Shown: positions 61,960-64,000 of the stretch, piece by piece
Position numbering within the stretch: the first letter of the stretch is position 1
How the letters are laid out: every line of letters starts with the position of its first letter
Notes under the pieces: generated by a model
The model's database searches: none
The model's input: only the letters and a program-made list of their open reading frames with translations
Told to the model about the DNA's origin: nothing
Assembly (NCBI RefSeq): GCF_003569005.1
Contig: NZ_BCUR01000001.1
Coordinates: 749,893-813,892, forward strand
Direction: 5' to 3'
Origin: Vibrio superstes
Lineage (GTDB): Bacteria; Pseudomonadota; Gammaproteobacteria; Enterobacterales; Vibrionaceae
Length of the DNA: 64,000 bases
Made by a program: the position numbers and the translations under genes

Positions 61960-63021
61960 CTAGTAGATATAGCGGAACAGAGATATAAATTTCATGATGA
62001 CGGCAGAGAAACCACTCCAGAAACCATACCCTTCTGGTTTGATCATCACTGTTGCCTTCGAGCCTGAGATTAGCTCTTTTGGTATACCTTTCACCTCTAT
62101 AGTGGTGCGAACTTGTTGGCTCTTTCTTATCCAACGCTCATCACGCTGAACATAGGCTTCTTTACCAAGGTCATTGTCGGTATGTTGGCTAAATTGCACC
62201 GCAGAGTCCTTCGAAATCACTCGCCCTGAGAATACTTTTCCAGGTATCGCATCAAAGACAATAGAAACGGTCGAATTCTCTAAACTACCTAGCGCTTTTT
62301 CATTAAAATTAGCAACGACATTGGTATCCGCATCAGAGGTGATGGCCATTTGCGCGCCCTTGCTAGAGATAGCTTCGCCAACATCTAATTGCAGATTCGT
62401 CAGCCAACCAGAAACCGGTGCATAAGTCATAGCTTTCGCTATCTTTCTGTCAGATCTATCAAGAAGTGCTTCGGCCAATAACAAACCACCATTTTCTCCA
62501 TCCGCACCCAGTTTGATTTCTTTGGCATTCAATTCCAGCTTGTTTTGCTCAAGCTCACGAACTGAATCTAAGTAGTCTAGGTGTGCATCATCATATTGCT
62601 CTCGGCCAATAGCGCGTTTTTTCAATAATGTTTTATATCGCAGATAATGCTTACGCTTGTTATCGACAATTTCCGTTTGTTTTTCGATCTTTTTGTTAGC
62701 TTGTTCAATCTCAACCTCTAGGTTGGCTAGGTGCTGTTGAATGATCACCATGTTGGCATAGGCAATGTCTTTATCTTCAACCAGTTCACGTTTATCGATA
62801 GCGAAAACGGGTTCCCCTTTCTCTATGTACTGGCCGTTTTTAACGTAGATTTCACTCACATTGCCATCAATCTGCGTGGTTACTGACACAACGTTCTTCT
62901 GTACGTAGGCGTTGGTAGTGAAAGGAGCATGAATATCGCTTAACACCATACTAATACCAAAACCAAGTAGGCTAATTAGGACAAACTTACCCAACTTATT
63001 TGTGCTGCTATGCAGTGTCAT
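61960..63021 (-). CDS. HlyD-family adaptor (EmrA-like)
   Basis: A 353-residue membrane fusion protein. One N-terminal helix (about 10-28), then NAYVQKNVVSVTTQIDGNVS and the lipoyl half YVKNGQYIEKGEPVFAI near 58-74, a long coiled-coil hairpin (about 80-180), a second lipoyl half (MTYAPVSGWLTNLQLDVGEA) and a barrel domain. Upstream partner of the DUF2955 gene. Ends in a short membrane-proximal helix (WSGFSAVIMKFISLF). Confidence 0.87.
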   Translation of the reverse strand: MTLHSSTNKLGKFVLISLLGFGISMVLSDIHAPFTTNAYVQKNVVSVTTQIDGNVSEIYVKNGQYIEKGEPVFAIDKRELVEDKDIAYANMVIIQQHLANLEVEIEQANKKIEKQTEIVDNKRKHYLRYKTLLKKRAIGREQYDDAHLDYLDSVRELEQNKLELNAKEIKLGADGENGGLLLAEALLDRSDRKIAKAMTYAPVSGWLTNLQLDVGEAISSKGAQMAITSDADTNVVANFNEKALGSLENSTVSIVFDAIPGKVFSGRVISKDSAVQFSQHTDNDLGKEAYVQRDERWIRKSQQVRTTIEVKGIPKELISGSKATVMIKPEGYGFWSGFSAVIMKFISLFRYIY

Positions 63022-63105
63022 ACGCTTTGTTACCTTTTAATTCTTTCAAACAGCTCACTAACTTCGGGATACAACAACACGGGTTATCGATAAGTCTATT
63101 TTGAG

Positions 63106-63141
63106 CAATAAAAAGCAACTCATCTGAATAGTGAGTTGCTT
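63106..63141 (-). terminator. Terminator between two HlyD-type genes
   Basis: AAGCAACTCA and TGAGTTGCTT pair across nine bases, followed by TTTTATT on the minus strand. It ends the transcript of the gene cut by the window edge. Confidence 0.75.
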
Positions 63142-63171
63142 CCATTCGTGACCAATATTTAGAGTCTAGGG

Positions 63172-64000
63172 TTAGCCTTCAAAAACCCAGTTTTGCCAGC
63201 TTTGCATTCGTAAAATCACTTTACGGACGATAGAGAACATCTCCCATTTTGGTGAGTACACTGCAACGTGGGCATCAGTGCCGGCAGGAATTGGCTGTCC
63301 ATCTAATAATTCAGGTTGAGTCAGTTCAACTTTCACCAATACTCGGCCTCCAACTCTGTCTTTAAGCTCATTTAGGTTGCCCGAGGGTAAAACAGCACCT
63401 TGTTTAAAGATATCTAGCACCTCGACGACCTTGGCTTTGTATGCGTGGCCAGGAATCGTTTTGAAGGTCACCTCTGCTTCATAGCCAGGTTTAATATATC
63501 GAGCCGGATTCTGTTTAAATGCGGCCATAATGGTTTTCTTCTCTGCATGTACGAAGGTTAAGTTACCTTGAAATGGTACCACTCGACTCTTCATACCTGG
63601 TCGTAAAGCAACCTGCGTGACATAACCATCAGTCGGCGCAACAACGAGCGTTTTGCTTAGGTCATATTTAGCTTTGTCCAGCTCTGCCAAGTGCATGTCT
63701 TTTATCGCTGCTTGTTGAATGACTTTAGAATCGATTACATCCAGTTGAATGTGATTTTGTGCCTGCTCTGCCTTTAATTCCGCAATAGTATCTGTGAATT
63801 GGTCAACCTTGCGCTGAGAACTAAAGTCATCTTTAGCTAGGAAGCTAAAACGATCGAGTTCTTTTTGGTTATACACAATACTCGCTTGGGTTTTATCGAT
63901 GGCTTCATAGGTCTGTTTCTTAGAAAGCTGAAGCTGCTCTATTGTCGCTTCAGTACTCACTACTTCGGCTTTGACCTTATCCACATCAGCTTGAAATGGT
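63172..64000 (-). CDS. HlyD-family adaptor, partial (start beyond the window)
   Basis: At least 276 residues of a membrane fusion protein. The frame is open through the last base of the window (PFQADVDKVKAEV), so the start lies beyond 64000. A coiled coil (about first 100 residues), the second lipoyl half (VVAPTDGYVTQVALRPGMKS) and a barrel domain (IKPGYEAEVTFKTIPG) are visible. It ends in a hydrophobic-basic tail (ILRMQSWQNWVFEG). It resembles YibH-like adaptors. A terminator separates it from the EmrA-like gene downstream. Confidence 0.87.
   Translation of the reverse strand, partial: PFQADVDKVKAEVVSTEATIEQLQLSKKQTYEAIDKTQASIVYNQKELDRFSFLAKDDFSSQRKVDQFTDTIAELKAEQAQNHIQLDVIDSKVIQQAAIKDMHLAELDKAKYDLSKTLVVAPTDGYVTQVALRPGMKSRVVPFQGNLTFVHAEKKTIMAAFKQNPARYIKPGYEAEVTFKTIPGHAYKAKVVEVLDIFKQGAVLPSGNLNELKDRVGGRVLVKVELTQPELLDGQPIPAGTDAHVAVYSPKWEMFSIVRKVILRMQSWQNWVFEG

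Noticed and set aside
1..64000. tRNA, rRNA and CRISPR arrays
   Set aside because: No cloverleaf-like sequence, rRNA-like segment or regularly spaced repeats were recognised by eye; a dedicated scan was not possible.

Overview
The window looks like chromosomal DNA from a marine gammaproteobacterium, most likely a Vibrio. The gene content points that way: a fatty-acid cis/trans isomerase, an SgrR-type regulator, orphan napGH, a pirin/DoxX/YqjG redox cluster, and a ~160 bp ATACCAATC...GATTGGTAT inverted-repeat element of the kind I recall from many Vibrio genomes. The assignment is from gene content and memory; no rRNA or tRNA gene is visible. About 60 genes are supported.

Layout. (1) 1-2.0 kb is a decayed mobile-element edge with a serine recombinase that lacks its catalytic domain. 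(2) 2.0-8.4 kb holds orphan napGH and an AttEFGH-like ABC system (ATPase, double FtsX permease, secreted lipocalin-fold lipoprotein) behind a C10 tract. (3) 8.4-13.1 kb is an export operon (TolC-like, HlyD, two ABC-2 permeases) with no ATPase gene. (4) 13.2-21.2 kb has a beta-barrel, a lipoprotein, a Gfo/Idh/MocA oxidoreductase, a CHASE3-type diguanylate cyclase, a DMT transporter with a MerR regulator, and cti.

(5) 21.0-41.1 kb is the most notable part. The last 43 codons of cti plus its terminator (21024-21231) recur as a direct repeat at 40939-41146, exactly 19,915 bp away. The DNA between is a self-contained catabolic island: a GntR regulator, a HupE/UreJ nickel permease, LarC-LarE-LarB (nickel-pincer cofactor synthesis), a LarA-family enzyme, a TRAP transporter, a 2-hydroxyacid dehydrogenase, a KDPG-type aldolase, an RraA-family protein, a 2-keto-3-deoxygalactonokinase, a medium-chain dehydrogenase, a uronate-dehydrogenase-like SDR, a sugar MFS transporter, and two lactonases (one Tat-exported, one cytosolic). 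Nine copies of a TCTGATATATCAGA-like palindrome precede almost every promoter in the island and are the likely GntR operators. My reading is a nickel-dependent sugar-acid pathway in which the LarA homologue inverts a hydroxyl of a sugar acid or aldarate before dehydrogenation/aldol cleavage. The substrate cannot be read from sequence.

(6) 41.5-46.0 kb is a redox/quinone-stress cluster (YhaJ-like LysR, NmrA-type SDR, glutathionyl-hydroquinone reductase, pirin, DoxX). (7) 46.4-53.1 kb has an AraC regulator, then an operon of exported M19 dipeptidase, RidA, C-S beta-lyase and MFS carrier, which fits cysteine-conjugate or dipeptide use, then two small exported proteins (GlcG/HbpS and GYD). (8) 53.5-64 kb has a broken LysR gene next to the inverted-repeat element, a bactofilin, a phosphoribosyltransferase, SgrR-like regulator, an outer-membrane protein, two overlapping tiny membrane proteins, a periplasmic HAD phosphatase, and a DUF2955/HlyD efflux pair followed by a second HlyD protein cut by the window end.
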